From positions 37,092-101,091 of the forward strand of contig AOIR01000039.1 in assembly GCA_000337115.1 (NCBI GenBank): a DNA stretch of 64,000 nucleotides, read 5' to 3'. Origin of the DNA: Natrinema thermotolerans DSM 11552 (GTDB lineage Archaea; Halobacteriota; Halobacteria; Halobacteriales; Natrialbaceae). Of the stretch, positions 45,846-54,677 are shown in pieces. Each line of letters starts with the position of its first letter. Within the stretch, counting starts at the first letter, position 1. The notes below the pieces were generated by a model. The model did no database searches and was not told where the DNA came from. It was given only the letters and a program-made list of their open reading frames with translations. Position numbers and translations under genes: made by a program.

Positions 45846-46661
45846 ATGAGCGATCCGCTCCCCGAAGAGCGATCGTCGGAACCGATCACGGTCGAGTCGC
45901 TGACGACGGATCTCCGCGATCTCGGCATAGTGGCCGGGGAGACGGTGCTGGTCCACGGGTCACTGTCCGCCCTGGGGTGGGTCTGTGGCGGCGCTCCCGC
46001 CGTAGTCGACGCCCTTCAGCGCGTGATCGGCGAGGACGGCACCCTCGTGATGCCGACGCACTCGCCCGGCAACAGGGACCCCACGAACATGGGACACCCG
46101 CCGGTGCCCGACGCCTGGTACGAGACGATCCGCGAGGAAATGCCGCCGTACCGACCCGCCGTGACGCCGACCCAGGGGATGGGCGCTATCGCCGAATGCT
46201 TCCGCTCGTATCCCGGCGTCCGCCGGAGCGCCCACCCACAACACTCCTTCGCCGCGTGGGGTGCCGACGCCAAGTTCGTTACTGAGGAACACCCGTACGA
46301 CGACTCACTCGGCGAGTCGTCGCCGCTTGCTCGGCTCTACGACCTCGAGGGGCGGATCCTGTTTCTGGGCACTACTCACGCGACGAACACCTCGCTGCAT
46401 CTCGCCGAGTATCGCGCCGACATCGACCTCGAGCAGACGAGCCACGCCAGCGCAGTGGTCGTCGACGGCGAACGCGAGTGGATCGAGTGGGCGGACCTCG
46501 ATATCGACGACGGCGACTTCCCGGACTGCGGCGAGGCCTTCGAACGTGCCCACCCGGACGCGTTCGAAACCGGCGAGGTGGGTGTTGGCGACGCAAAACT
46601 GCTCGAGCAGCGTCCACTCGTCGACTTCGCTGTCGACTGGTTTGAGGCGACGCGAGAGTAA
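45846..46661 (+). CDS. AAC(3)-family acetyltransferase (YokD-like)
   Basis: This 271-residue protein matches the aminoglycoside N3-acetyltransferase family: VLVHGSLSALGWVCGGAPAV, VMPTHSPGN, and TPTQGMGAIAECFRS, HPQHSFAAWG, and LFLGTTHATNTSLHLAEY with the conserved catalytic His. It transfers acetyl from acetyl-CoA to an amine. The natural substrate in archaea is unknown; drug resistance should not be assumed from the name. Confidence 0.88.
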   Translation: MSDPLPEERSSEPITVESLTTDLRDLGIVAGETVLVHGSLSALGWVCGGAPAVVDALQRVIGEDGTLVMPTHSPGNRDPTNMGHPPVPDAWYETIREEMPPYRPAVTPTQGMGAIAECFRSYPGVRRSAHPQHSFAAWGADAKFVTEEHPYDDSLGESSPLARLYDLEGRILFLGTTHATNTSLHLAEYRADIDLEQTSHASAVVVDGEREWIEWADLDIDDGDFPDCGEAFERAHPDAFETGEVGVGDAKLLEQRPLVDFAVDWFEATRE

Positions 46662-46773
46662 GCGACCCGTTCGCGATCCACCGCTCCACGTCGCCGTCGC
46701 TCCCCCGAGCCCGGCGGCGACGGCCGCTTCCGGTGAACACAACCCTTTTCGACCGTCGGACGAACCTACCGAC

Positions 46774-47850
46774 ATGGACGAAGCCGCCGTTCGCGACCGC
46801 CTCCGGACGGTCGAGGATCCGGAACTCGGCGACGACATCGTGTCGCTCGGACTGGTCAACGACATCACGGTCGACGGCGACGAGGTCGCGATCGATCTCG
46901 CACTCGGCGCTCCCTACTCCCCGAGCGAGAGCGACATCGCCGCCGAGGTACGCGAGGCCCTGACCGCCGAGGGCCTCGAGCCGGACCTGACCGCCAGCGT
47001 CCCGGACCGCGACGATCTCACGAGCGAGGATCAGGTGCTGCCGAACGTCAAGAACGTCATCGCCGTCGCCTCCGGGAAAGGTGGCGTCGGCAAGTCGACC
47101 GTCGCGGTCAACCTCGCGGCCGGACTCTCGCAACTCGGCGCTCGAGTCGGCCTCTTCGACGCCGACGTCTACGGGCCGAACGTGCCGCGGATGGTCGACG
47201 CCGACGAGCCGCCGATGGCCACCGAGGACGAGACGCTGGTCCCGCCCGAGAAATACGGCGTGAAGCTGATGAGCATGGCCTTCCTGACCGGCGAGGACGA
47301 CCCCGTCATCTGGCGCGGCCCGATGGTCCACAAGGTCATCACCCAACTCACGGAAGACGTCGAGTGGGGCCACCTCGACTACCTCGTCGTCGACCTCCCG
47401 CCGGGGACCGGCGACACCCAACTGACGATGCTCCAGACCATGCCCGTCACCGGCGCGGTCATCGTCACGACGCCCCAGGACGTCGCGCTGGACGACGCCC
47501 GCAAGGGCCTCGAGATGTTCGCCAAACACGACACCGTCGTGTTGGGGATCGCCGAGAACATGTCGACGTTCGCCTGTCCCGATTGTGGCGGCGAACACGA
47601 TATCTTCGGCTCCGGCGGCGGCGAGGACTTCGCCGAGGAACACGAACTGCCGTTCCTCGGTTCGATCCCGCTCGATCCGGCCGTCCGCGAGGGCGGCGAC
47701 GGCGGCAAGCCGACGGTGCTGAAAGACGACGACGCGACCAGCGACGCCGTCCGGACCATCACCGAGAACGTCGCCAACAACACCGGGATCGTCCACCGAC
47801 AGGCGATCTCCCAGAGCCGGCGCAACGAGGCCGCCTCCCCCGACCGATGA
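46774..47850 (+). CDS. apbC: Mrp/NBP35-family Fe-S cluster carrier ATPase
   Basis: This 358-residue protein has an N-terminal MIP18/DUF59 domain (VRDRLRTVEDPELGDDIVSLGLV, residues 5-75) and a Mrp P-loop ATPase with the deviant Walker A SGKGGVGKST and Walker B VVDLPPGTGDTQL; ENMSTFACPDCGGEHDIFG has the CxxC that binds a bridging 4Fe-4S cluster. It assembles and delivers Fe-S clusters. It overlaps the next gene by 4 bp (ATGA), so the 82-residue protein is probably cofactor-related. Confidence 0.94.
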   Translation: MDEAAVRDRLRTVEDPELGDDIVSLGLVNDITVDGDEVAIDLALGAPYSPSESDIAAEVREALTAEGLEPDLTASVPDRDDLTSEDQVLPNVKNVIAVASGKGGVGKSTVAVNLAAGLSQLGARVGLFDADVYGPNVPRMVDADEPPMATEDETLVPPEKYGVKLMSMAFLTGEDDPVIWRGPMVHKVITQLTEDVEWGHLDYLVVDLPPGTGDTQLTMLQTMPVTGAVIVTTPQDVALDDARKGLEMFAKHDTVVLGIAENMSTFACPDCGGEHDIFGSGGGEDFAEEHELPFLGSIPLDPAVREGGDGGKPTVLKDDDATSDAVRTITENVANNTGIVHRQAISQSRRNEAASPDR

Positions 47851-48095
47851 CCGACGGCAGTGAGGCGGACGGCGCCGGGTCTGACGAGTTCGAGCCCGAT
47901 CCCGAACGCGTAGACCGGCTGCGGGAGATCGCCGACGACGTCCGCGGCGAGACCAGCGAGAGCAAACAGCTCGCGAACATCCTCTACCGGACCAGCGACC
48001 TCTACGACGAGGACGAAGAGACCTCGCCCGAGGAGATCGTCCGCAACGTCAAGTTCATTCTCGAGGTCAACGAGCGCGGCGGCCTCGGCCGCTGA
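47847..48095 (+). CDS. Small acidic helical protein coupled to mrp
   Basis: This 82-residue protein overlaps mrp by four bases (ATGA), implying translational coupling. Sequence: acidic N-tail, then VDRLREIADDVRGETSESKQ and NILYRTSDLYDEDEETSPEE, then IVRNVKFILEVNERGGLGR. It is all-helical, with no known fold. Occurrence next to mrp suggests an Fe-S or stress-related role, but this is inference. Confidence 0.7.
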   Translation: MTDGSEADGAGSDEFEPDPERVDRLREIADDVRGETSESKQLANILYRTSDLYDEDEETSPEEIVRNVKFILEVNERGGLGR

Positions 48096-48163
48096 GCGGA
48101 CAGCGGCGATCGCGGCCGATCGCTCGGCGCGGCGCTTTTGTCGATCCGCCTCGAGGGGCCACT

Positions 48164-48805
48164 GTGGACGCGAATCAACGGTCTCGAGCGAACCCCTACG
48201 GCATGGACGAGGACTGCCGGAACTGTCCGGCGCTCTGTGAGACGCGCGAGCGGGTCGTCCACGGCTACGGCGACGTGGCTGCGGACTTCCTGTTCGTCGG
48301 CGAGCGGCCGACCGCACGGGCCGACGAAACGGGCGTCCCCTTCGCCGGCGCGGGCGGCAGCGACGGCGACGGTGGGCTCCGGCGGATGCTCGAGCGACTC
48401 GGCCTCTGTGCCGTCGACTCGCCGGCCGACGCGCCCGCCCTCGAGAACGTCTACGTGACGCATCTCACGCGCTGTCGCGACCCCGACCGCCGACCGACCG
48501 ACGCGGAGATCGACACCTGCGAGCCGTATCTCAGCGCCGAGATCCGGATGATAAACCCCGAGATCCTGATTCCGGTCGGCGAGCGCACGCTCTCGGAACT
48601 CGGCCGCGAGTACACCACGACGCCCGCGGCGGACCTCGGGTTCCCGGACGCTCACGCGCGGCGCATCCGGGGTCGGGGCTTCGAACTCGTCCCGATGATC
48701 GAGCCCCGCGAGCAGACCGCCGAGCAGACCCAGAACTGGCTCGAGGCGTTCGTCGAGCTGATGGCGTCGGACTATCGGCAGACGAAGGGGCGACAGGAAC
48801 GGTAA
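48164..48805 (+). CDS. Uracil-DNA glycosylase, family 4/5-like Fe-S type
   Basis: This 213-residue protein has the GTG start at 48164 (MDANQRSRANPYGMDEDC). A 4Fe-4S ligand set is seen in CRNCPALC near the start and in TRCRDPDRRPTDAEIDTC in the middle. Motif A is FVGERPTARADETGVPFAG and motif B includes PVGERTLSEL. It removes uracil from DNA, feeding base-excision repair. An alternative ATG at 48203 begins MDEDCRNC. Confidence 0.85.
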   Translation: MDANQRSRANPYGMDEDCRNCPALCETRERVVHGYGDVAADFLFVGERPTARADETGVPFAGAGGSDGDGGLRRMLERLGLCAVDSPADAPALENVYVTHLTRCRDPDRRPTDAEIDTCEPYLSAEIRMINPEILIPVGERTLSELGREYTTTPAADLGFPDAHARRIRGRGFELVPMIEPREQTAEQTQNWLEAFVELMASDYRQTKGRQER

Positions 48806-48829
48806 GGAAGCGGCGATGATCGAGCGGCG

Positions 48830-49048
48830 CTACCAGTAGGGGTTCTCGCGCCAGCGGCCCGAGCCGATGCCCGAGGCGATCAGCGCGGCGACGGCGACGA
48901 CGGCGACGGCGAGGACGCCCATCGACGGCGCGAAGTACTCACCGGGCGAGTCGATCAGATAGCCGGTTCCGAACCCGTACAGACCGAAGACCGCCAACGC
49001 GGCGATGACGGCCGTCGCGACCAGTCCAGCGATCGAACGTTCGTCCAT
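48830..49048 (-). CDS. Small two-helix membrane protein
   Basis: This 72-residue protein has two membrane segments, SIAGLVATAVIAALAVFGLY and SMGVLAVAVVAVAALIASGI, with the tail RWRENPYW. No family recognised. It is convergent with the UDG gene and divergent from DUF2064. Conserved small membrane proteins of this type are common in haloarchaea. Confidence 0.6.
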   Translation of the reverse strand: MDERSIAGLVATAVIAALAVFGLYGFGTGYLIDSPGEYFAPSMGVLAVAVVAVAALIASGIGSGRWRENPYW

Positions 49049-49152
49049 ACCGACTCGCACGCACTCCCCCACTATAATTCGTGGTCTTTCGACGCCGGTA
49101 CCCACCCTCGGGAAGCGCCGCGTTCAAGGACCGCGACCGTGGAGTACCGGCC

Positions 49153-49893
49153 ATGATCGTCGTCGTTCCGGTCGACCCGCCGCGGGACGGACTCGTCCTG
49201 TCCGCGCTCGCCGACAAGTCGCCGCTGACCGACTCCGAGGCCACGTCCCTCTACGAAGCCGCCGTCGCCGACATCTGCCGGGCCGTCGCCTCGAGCGGGG
49301 GCGACCTCCTGGTCAATTACCGTGACGCCGGGACCCTCCCCGAGACCCACGCCGACGGCGACCCCGAGGCCGAGGTCCGGGCGCTGGTCGTCGAGGCCCT
49401 CGGCGAGGACGCCGCGGTCCGGTTCGAGCGACAGGTCGGCTCGAGCCGTTCGGCTCGCGTGGGCAACACGATCACTCATCTGCTCGAGCAGGAGGAGGCC
49501 CAGAGCGTCGGCGTCCTCGAGCCGACGGCACCGCTGGTCAACCGGACGGAAATCGACGGCGCGGCGATGTCGCTGCGCCGGGACGACGTCGTCCTTGGCC
49601 CCTCGACCGGCGGCAGCGTCTACTTCGCGGGCTTTTCCGAGCCGATCGACTTCACCGACGCCCACACGCCGCCCGAACTGTCGACGCTGGCTCGACGAGG
49701 GACCGACGCCGGCCTCGGCGTCGGGTTCGCACCGATGCTGCCGACGATCCGGACGCCGGCCGGACTCCGTGAGACCATCGCCGGCCTCGAGGCACGACGC
49801 GCGGCCGGTCGGCCGAGTGCCGAGACGACCGCGGCGCTCGTGGGCGAACTGGGGCTTCGGGTCGGCGAGGACGGCGGACTCGAGCGCGCGTAG
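49153..49893 (+). CDS. DUF2064 family protein (glycosyltransferase-like)
   Basis: This 246-residue protein begins MIVVVPVDPPRDGLVLSALA and continues with HLLEQEEAQSVGVLEPTAPL, LRRDDVVLGPSTGGSVYFAG and SEPIDFTDAHTPPELSTLAR. This fits the DUF2064 group of nucleotide-diphospho-sugar-transferase-like folds. Related proteins convert phospho-sugars or nucleotides, but the substrate is unknown. It ends 42 bp before the tRNA-Ser. Confidence 0.75.
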   Translation: MIVVVPVDPPRDGLVLSALADKSPLTDSEATSLYEAAVADICRAVASSGGDLLVNYRDAGTLPETHADGDPEAEVRALVVEALGEDAAVRFERQVGSSRSARVGNTITHLLEQEEAQSVGVLEPTAPLVNRTEIDGAAMSLRRDDVVLGPSTGGSVYFAGFSEPIDFTDAHTPPELSTLARRGTDAGLGVGFAPMLPTIRTPAGLRETIAGLEARRAAGRPSAETTAALVGELGLRVGEDGGLERA

Positions 49894-49934
49894 ACCGACA
49901 ACCCTTTTTGAGCGTGTGCGGAAGCGATAGGTGA

Positions 49935-50018
49935 GGTGGGGTGGCAGAGCGGCCCAACGCGCCTGCCTTGAGAGCAGGTGGCTGTCAAGCCTCATGGGTT
50001 CAAATCCCATCCCCACCG
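49935..50018 (+). tRNA. tRNA-Ser (anticodon UGA)
   Basis: The 84-base sequence folds as a class II tRNA. The acceptor stem GGTGGGG (49935-49941) pairs with CCCCACC (50011-50017), discriminator G at 50018. The anticodon stem is CCTGC/GCAGG with loop CTTGAGA, anticodon TGA. The long variable arm GGCTGTCAAGCC and the T arm ATGGG-TTCAAAT-CCCAT are present. CCA is not encoded, as in most archaea. The 3' end is duplicated at 50163-50184. Confidence 0.95.
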
Positions 50019-50162
50019 CTTTTGCGACGCGTTCGCGAGTAATGCGAGCGAACGCCCGTGAGAACTCCGTTCTCAAGATGAACGGACGTGAGGAGCAAAG
50101 CGTCAAGATGGATTTGAATTAGACCGAGGTTCTGCGAGCGTAGTGAGCAGGTTCTCGGGCGT

Positions 50163-50184
50163 GGTTCAAATCCCATCCCCACCG
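50163..50184 (+). repeat. Duplicated tRNA-Ser 3' end (att-site scar)
   Basis: These 22 bases are identical to 49997-50018, the T arm, acceptor 3' strand and discriminator of the tRNA-Ser gene. Integrases that use tRNA 3' ends leave such direct repeats (attL/attR); only about 140 bases now separate them. Confidence 0.8.
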
Positions 50185-50220
50185 TCTTCTCACGAGTACG
50201 ATACGACGAGCGAAGTCGTT

Positions 50221-50270
50221 CGAAACGGCTTCGCCGTTTCGTGATGACGAAAGACGCCCAGCGTCTTTCG
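50221..50270. repeat. Two adjacent perfect hairpins
   Basis: CGAAACGG-cttcg-CCGTTTCG (50221-50241, 8-bp stem) is followed after 6 bases by CGAAAGACGC-cca-GCGTCTTTCG (50248-50270, 10-bp stem). They may form a terminator or a structured RNA. No T-run follows. Confidence 0.7.
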
Positions 50271-50396
50271 AACCACGAGGAGTCTCTCGAGCGGAAAACG
50301 AAACGGTGGGATTTGAATCAGGGAGTGAAACGACCGCGCTCGGGTGTTGGTTTCGCCATCTCAGGCTTCGTTCGGCGAGCGTATCGGTACATCGAC

Positions 50397-51041
50397 TCAG
50401 GAGCGCGGTTCCTTCTCGAATTCTCGCTTCAAATACCGAGCGAGGTGTTCGGCAAACAGTTCGACGCCGGCTTCCGAGAAATCGATGTGTAGGTCTTCGG
50501 GTATCGAATCGACGACCTCTTTCGCCGTCTTTTCCGCGACTGGTTTGATGTTTTGTTCCTGAATACTCCAGTATCCCAGGAACAGAACGATGGCACTCGC
50601 TTCCGTTTCGGTCGCTGCCTCCAACTCGAAGTCGAGTATCTTCTTCGGTCCAGTTGGATCGTTCTGGTAGAGTTGAAACTGCAGCCCGTTCGTTAGCACG
50701 CCGAACTTAGCACCGGTGTCGTCGATGTATCCGTTTAGCTGATCGAGATGGTTCTCTAACGTTCGCTCTGGTCCTTTGAACTCGTATACGACCGTCTTCG
50801 TGTCTCGGATCGTATTCCCCTTTCCGGACGTGATGTAGTCGACGTAGCCACTCGGAACCGCGTATTCGCTCCGGAGGTCCGTCCCGACCCGCTCGTACCC
50901 TAACAGTTGGAAGTATCCCTCGTTGAGAAAGACCATTTGCACTTCGTCCTCCGAAAAATCCCGCGAGACGATCGCACCGATATCGTTCAACACGTCGGTA
51001 AATTCGGAGGTTTCGAGCAAGAATTCGGGGTCGGTCTCCAT
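50397..51041 (-). CDS. Restriction-type nuclease-domain protein (PD-(D/E)XK-like)
   Basis: This 214-residue protein has YVDY (Asp68) and YEFKG (Glu87, Lys89), followed by AKFGVLTNGLQFQLYQ. The D...ExK layout and the VLTNG..xLY segment occur in the N-terminal nuclease domains of type I/IIG restriction subunits, and very similar elements lie in the large gene at 58145. Composition is lower GC (about 55% in the line at 50581) than neighbours, a sign of transfer. It follows the tRNA-Ser att scar. It might be an orphan restriction enzyme, a defence nuclease or an element's cargo. Confidence 0.6.
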   Translation of the reverse strand: METDPEFLLETSEFTDVLNDIGAIVSRDFSEDEVQMVFLNEGYFQLLGYERVGTDLRSEYAVPSGYVDYITSGKGNTIRDTKTVVYEFKGPERTLENHLDQLNGYIDDTGAKFGVLTNGLQFQLYQNDPTGPKKILDFELEAATETEASAIVLFLGYWSIQEQNIKPVAEKTAKEVVDSIPEDLHIDFSEAGVELFAEHLARYLKREFEKEPRS

Positions 51042-51247
51042 AACGCGTCTAGTCTAGTACTCGAGAAGAGCGTTTCGAAAGAAAGGCCGTCCCGTGGTCC
51101 ACTCTCGAGGCAGTCCTCGAGATACTATAGCGGAGTCATAGCCCACCCGATCCCCGTACGGACGCTTCGTCCGGTTGCTCGAGAACAGACGCGGCGAAGA
51201 AATCAGAGACGGTCGGGTCGCGACGCAGTACCGCCGGACTCGAGGTC

Positions 51248-52291
51248 CTATTCGTAGGACAGCTCGAGATCGAGCGTGCGCTCGAGGAGGTCCTCGTCGT
51301 AGTACTCCTCGGTCTGGCCGGGGCGCATCTCGTGGATCGCGCGGACCTGCTGGACCGTGTTACGGAAGTTCTTGAACGTGGCCTCGTCGACCATCTGGCC
51401 GTCGAGGGTGACCGCGCCGGTCCCCTCGGCCTTGGCCGCGTTGAAGCGCTCGATCTTGCTCACGTCGCGCTCGAGTTCCTCGGGCGTGGGCATGTGGACG
51501 GTGTTTGCCTGCAGGGTCTGTTTGGGATAGAGCGACCAGGAGCCGTCGAGCCCGAGCTGGGCCTCGTGTTCGACCTGATCCGCGTAGTCGTCGGCGTTGT
51601 AGAACGTCAGGCCGGCCCGTTCCTTGAACAGGTCGTCGAAGGGGCCGCCGATCGAGACGAGACCGGCGGCGCTGGCCTCGTTCGAGAGCGCCTCGAGCAG
51701 GCCGTCCCAGCGGGGCATGCCGTCGCCGAGGTCGCGGCCGCCGAGTTCGGCGGCGTAGTCGACGGGACCGAAGACCAGTCCAGTGAGCCGGGAGTCCTCG
51801 CCGAACTTGGCGATCTCACGCAGATCCGAGCGGGCGCGGCCGGTCTCGATGATGATCGAGAGGCCGATGGAGCCGTCCTCGTAGCCGTACTCGGACTCGG
51901 CCTCGGCGACGACCTCGGCGGCACGCTCGACGTCCTCGAGGCGGCCGACCTTGGGGACGACGACGCCGTCGATCTCGTCGCCGATCTCGGCGACGAGCTG
52001 GTCGATCTGGTCGCGGCCCTTCTCGCGGTACTCCGCGTCCTCGTAGCTCCACTCGACGCGGGGCCAGATCTCGCCGGGGAAGTCGTACTCGGGAACCTTC
52101 TCGATGGTGTTCTCGAGCCCCTCGGCTTTCATGTTCGGCGCGGTGCCGTCCTCCATGTCGGGGACGAGCCAGTCGGGTGCCTGGAAGCCCTCGGCCTCGA
52201 GCGCGGAGACGAGGTACTTCGCGGAGTCGTCTTTTGGAACGGCGGCCGGTGCAGTCTGGAACGTACGGCAGAGTCGGATGTCGTCAGTCAT
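51248..52291 (-). CDS. beta-Methylmalyl-CoA lyase (CitE-like, methylaspartate cycle)
   Basis: This 347-residue CitE/HpcH aldolase-family protein has PDMEDGTAPNMKAEG near residue 45 (acidic metal ligands), VVVPKVGRLEDVERA, and IIIETGRARSDLREIAKFG. By its place in the operon it should cleave beta-methylmalyl-CoA to glyoxylate and propionyl-CoA, the last step of the methylaspartate cycle. It is the last gene of the operon. The family has L-malyl-CoA lyases too; specificity rests on context. Confidence 0.88.
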   Translation of the reverse strand: MTDDIRLCRTFQTAPAAVPKDDSAKYLVSALEAEGFQAPDWLVPDMEDGTAPNMKAEGLENTIEKVPEYDFPGEIWPRVEWSYEDAEYREKGRDQIDQLVAEIGDEIDGVVVPKVGRLEDVERAAEVVAEAESEYGYEDGSIGLSIIIETGRARSDLREIAKFGEDSRLTGLVFGPVDYAAELGGRDLGDGMPRWDGLLEALSNEASAAGLVSIGGPFDDLFKERAGLTFYNADDYADQVEHEAQLGLDGSWSLYPKQTLQANTVHMPTPEELERDVSKIERFNAAKAEGTGAVTLDGQMVDEATFKNFRNTVQQVRAIHEMRPGQTEEYYDEDLLERTLDLELSYE

Positions 52292-52345
52292 GTGTTCGTA
52301 TCTGAGTTCGTGATTGTCCGCGGTCGTTTGTGATAATCGATCGTG

Positions 52346-53407
52346 TTAGTTAGAACGCTTTCGGATCTCGGCCGTCCGCGTCCCCGAGTAGACGGGTTCG
52401 TCGTTCTGGTTGAACGCGATGTGCTGGAACCGGACGGTGCCGGCCGCGTCGCTCGAGGCGTCGTCTTCGGCCTCGAGAACGCGCGTGAAGGCGTAGACGG
52501 TGTCGCCGACGGCGACGAACGTGTGGAAGGATTCGTCGTCGAAGCCGACCTCGCGCCACGTTTGCTCGTCCGAGCGAGCATGGCCGAGTGCCGTCGACCG
52601 GGTCACGTCGCCGTAGGTGACGATGTTGCCCGACGGCGAGTCGGACATGACGTCGACGTTGTGGTGCTGTTTGGCAGTGTTGAGCGTCGACAACGGCAGC
52701 GAGGCGACGGTCACGTCGTCCTGCGTGCGACCGCGCTCGTGGCGGTAGGCGACGGCGGCGTTCTCGTCGTCGGCGTCCTCGAGGGCCGCGACGAAGTCCT
52801 CGAAGTAGCCCCCTTCGGGTGCGATGAACTCGTCGGGGAGTGTGGGTTCGTCCTCGTCTTCGGCGGCCGCAGCGCCGCTCCCGTCCGTGGCCATCGGCTC
52901 GCGGCGCGGAATCATGTTCGTCCGCTCGTAGGAACAGAGAACGTCACCGGTCTCGGCGTCCGTACCGCGGGTGCGCCAGGAGACGATGCCGTACTCCGGT
53001 CGGGAACTCGAGGTCGCCGTGTTGACGACCTCGCTCTCGACGTGGAGTTCGGTGCCCGTGTAGACGGGTGCCTCGGGGAAGCGAACGTCGGTCCGCCCGA
53101 GGAAGTAGCCGCCCTTCTCACTGAGGTCCTCGACGGTGATCCCCAGCGTCGCGGCGGTCAGATAGTCCGGGTGGACCGGCGGTTCGTCGAAACCCCGCGC
53201 CGCGGCGGCGTCGCTGCGCCAGTAGGCGGGGTCGTGGTTCAGGGTCTGGCTCATCCACTGTTCGTTGCCGAACTGGGTGAGCGTGAGGCCGGGGTCGTGT
53301 TCGATGATGTCGCCCTCCTCGAAGTCCTCGAAGCAGTTGCCCTTCTCCTTGGTCTCGACTTCCTCGAGCGCCTGTGCGAACGTGTCCGGATCTGTCCAGT
53401 CAGTCAT
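52346..53407 (-). CDS. mch: Mesaconyl-CoA hydratase
   Basis: This 353-residue double hot-dog (MaoC-like) protein contains FEEGDIIEHDPGLTLTQFG near the N-terminus and VYTGTELHVESEVVN further on. It matches the archaeal mesaconyl-C1-CoA hydratase of the methylaspartate cycle, giving beta-methylmalyl-CoA. It overlaps the methylaspartate ammonia-lyase gene by 8 bp. An insert of acidic low complexity lies near residues 175-190 (GSGAAAAEDEDEPTLP). Confidence 0.88.
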   Translation of the reverse strand: MTDWTDPDTFAQALEEVETKEKGNCFEDFEEGDIIEHDPGLTLTQFGNEQWMSQTLNHDPAYWRSDAAAARGFDEPPVHPDYLTAATLGITVEDLSEKGGYFLGRTDVRFPEAPVYTGTELHVESEVVNTATSSSRPEYGIVSWRTRGTDAETGDVLCSYERTNMIPRREPMATDGSGAAAAEDEDEPTLPDEFIAPEGGYFEDFVAALEDADDENAAVAYRHERGRTQDDVTVASLPLSTLNTAKQHHNVDVMSDSPSGNIVTYGDVTRSTALGHARSDEQTWREVGFDDESFHTFVAVGDTVYAFTRVLEAEDDASSDAAGTVRFQHIAFNQNDEPVYSGTRTAEIRKRSN

Positions 53408-54677
53408 CTGCAGTCACCTCGTCAGTCTCGGTCGCTAACTGTTCGCGTTCCCGGCGGGCGATCGTCCGTCGCATCTCGTTTTCGACGATCATGTAGCCCT
53501 CGTCGAAGCCCATGCCGGGCTTTGCCAGCACCTGTGCGGCGTTGGTCGCGAGCGCGACGTGGGCGCAGGCTCGCGCCGAGGTTTCGGTCTCGTTGCAGGT
53601 CCCACCGAGGTAGGCGCGGGTATCGGTTCCCTCGCAGTAGCGGACCGCCTGCCCGCTGCGGTGGATGCCCCCGAGATCGGGGGTCTTGACCTGCACGAGG
53701 TCGGCGGCCCCCGAATCGACGAACGCCTGCACGTCCTCGAAGGTGTTACACCACTCGTCGGCGACGATGTCGACGTCGACGTCGGCATCTTTCAGTCCCT
53801 CGCGGAGTTCGACCATCGCGTCGATCTGGTCGGCACGGTTGCCGACGTCCATCGGCCCCTCGATCTGGATCGGGTAGGGCGCGGCGGCTGCCTCGAGGTC
53901 GGCGAAGTAGTCGACGACCTCGTCGCGGTCGTAGGGCGCGCCGAAGATCTCGCCGATCATGCCGTAGACGTCAATGTGGAAGCGGGGGTCGTAGCCCTCC
54001 GGGCCGAGTTCCTGGGAGCGTTCGACCAGCCACTCGACGTACTCGAGCAGTACTTCGCCGTCCTCGCCGATCTTCTCGACGCTGTTGATCAGCGCGTGGG
54101 GCAGGACGGGGACGCCCTTGACGAACATCTTCTCGGTGTTGTTGTACCGGTCGTCACCGGACTGGCCGAAGACCGGCACCGGCTCCGTGGCGGGCTCGGT
54201 GCCCAGTGCGTCGGCCATCACGTCCGTCTTTGTCTTCCCCGTGGCCGACCCCGCGGCGGCGAGTAAGGCCTGCGAGACGCCGTAACGGATCGCGGTGTGG
54301 AGCCGGTCACCGTCGACCTCCAACTGCTCGAGGGACTCGGCGTTGTCGAGGAAGTCGGTGGCGTCCCGGCCCTCGAGTGCGTCGGCGACGGGGCCCTCGA
54401 TGACGGGGGCGTACTCTTCGGCTTTGAACAGCGGGTCGCGCCCGCCGGCACCGGAGTACTGGACCGCGGCGCAGTCGCCCCGGACAACGGTCCCGTCGGC
54501 GAGTTCGATGTCGACGATGATCGACTCGCCGGCCTGGCGAATCTCGTCGAAGCCGTCGGTAACGGGCTCGCCCTCGTAGGTGAACCCGTCGTGTTCGGCA
54601 CCTTGCTTGATCGCGCGCTGATCGTCGAAGAAGAACCCGGAGTAGCCGGGCGTGGCGTGAATTCCTGTAATCTCCAT
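53400..54677 (-). CDS. mal: Methylaspartate ammonia-lyase
   Basis: This 425-residue enolase-superfamily enzyme has VRGDCAAVQYSGAGGRDPLF, the catalytic Lys in VKTPDLGGIHRSGQA (near residue 330) and LGGTCNETETSARACAHVAL. It removes ammonia from (2S,3S)-3-methylaspartate to give mesaconate. It follows glutamate mutase E with no gap (start 54677, previous stop from 54678), so translation is coupled. Confidence 0.93.
   Translation of the reverse strand: MEITGIHATPGYSGFFFDDQRAIKQGAEHDGFTYEGEPVTDGFDEIRQAGESIIVDIELADGTVVRGDCAAVQYSGAGGRDPLFKAEEYAPVIEGPVADALEGRDATDFLDNAESLEQLEVDGDRLHTAIRYGVSQALLAAAGSATGKTKTDVMADALGTEPATEPVPVFGQSGDDRYNNTEKMFVKGVPVLPHALINSVEKIGEDGEVLLEYVEWLVERSQELGPEGYDPRFHIDVYGMIGEIFGAPYDRDEVVDYFADLEAAAAPYPIQIEGPMDVGNRADQIDAMVELREGLKDADVDVDIVADEWCNTFEDVQAFVDSGAADLVQVKTPDLGGIHRSGQAVRYCEGTDTRAYLGGTCNETETSARACAHVALATNAAQVLAKPGMGFDEGYMIVENEMRRTIARREREQLATETDEVTADD

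Larger units (their letters stand above)
50019..50396. other. Scar region downstream of tRNA-Ser: hairpins, no gene
   Basis: These 378 bases hold no credible gene. Seen: a short hairpin GAGAAC-tcc-GTTCTC (about 50059-50073), the direct tRNA 3' repeat at 50163-50184, two perfect hairpins at 50221-50270, and two degenerate inverted copies of the tRNA 3' end (50107-50118 and 50305-50317). This pattern fits remains of one or more integrated elements. Confidence 0.55.

Noticed and set aside
45846..46661. Aminoglycoside resistance gene
   Set aside because: It belongs to the AAC(3) family by sequence, but archaea are not targets of most aminoglycosides and nothing suggests a resistance cassette; only the family name is used.
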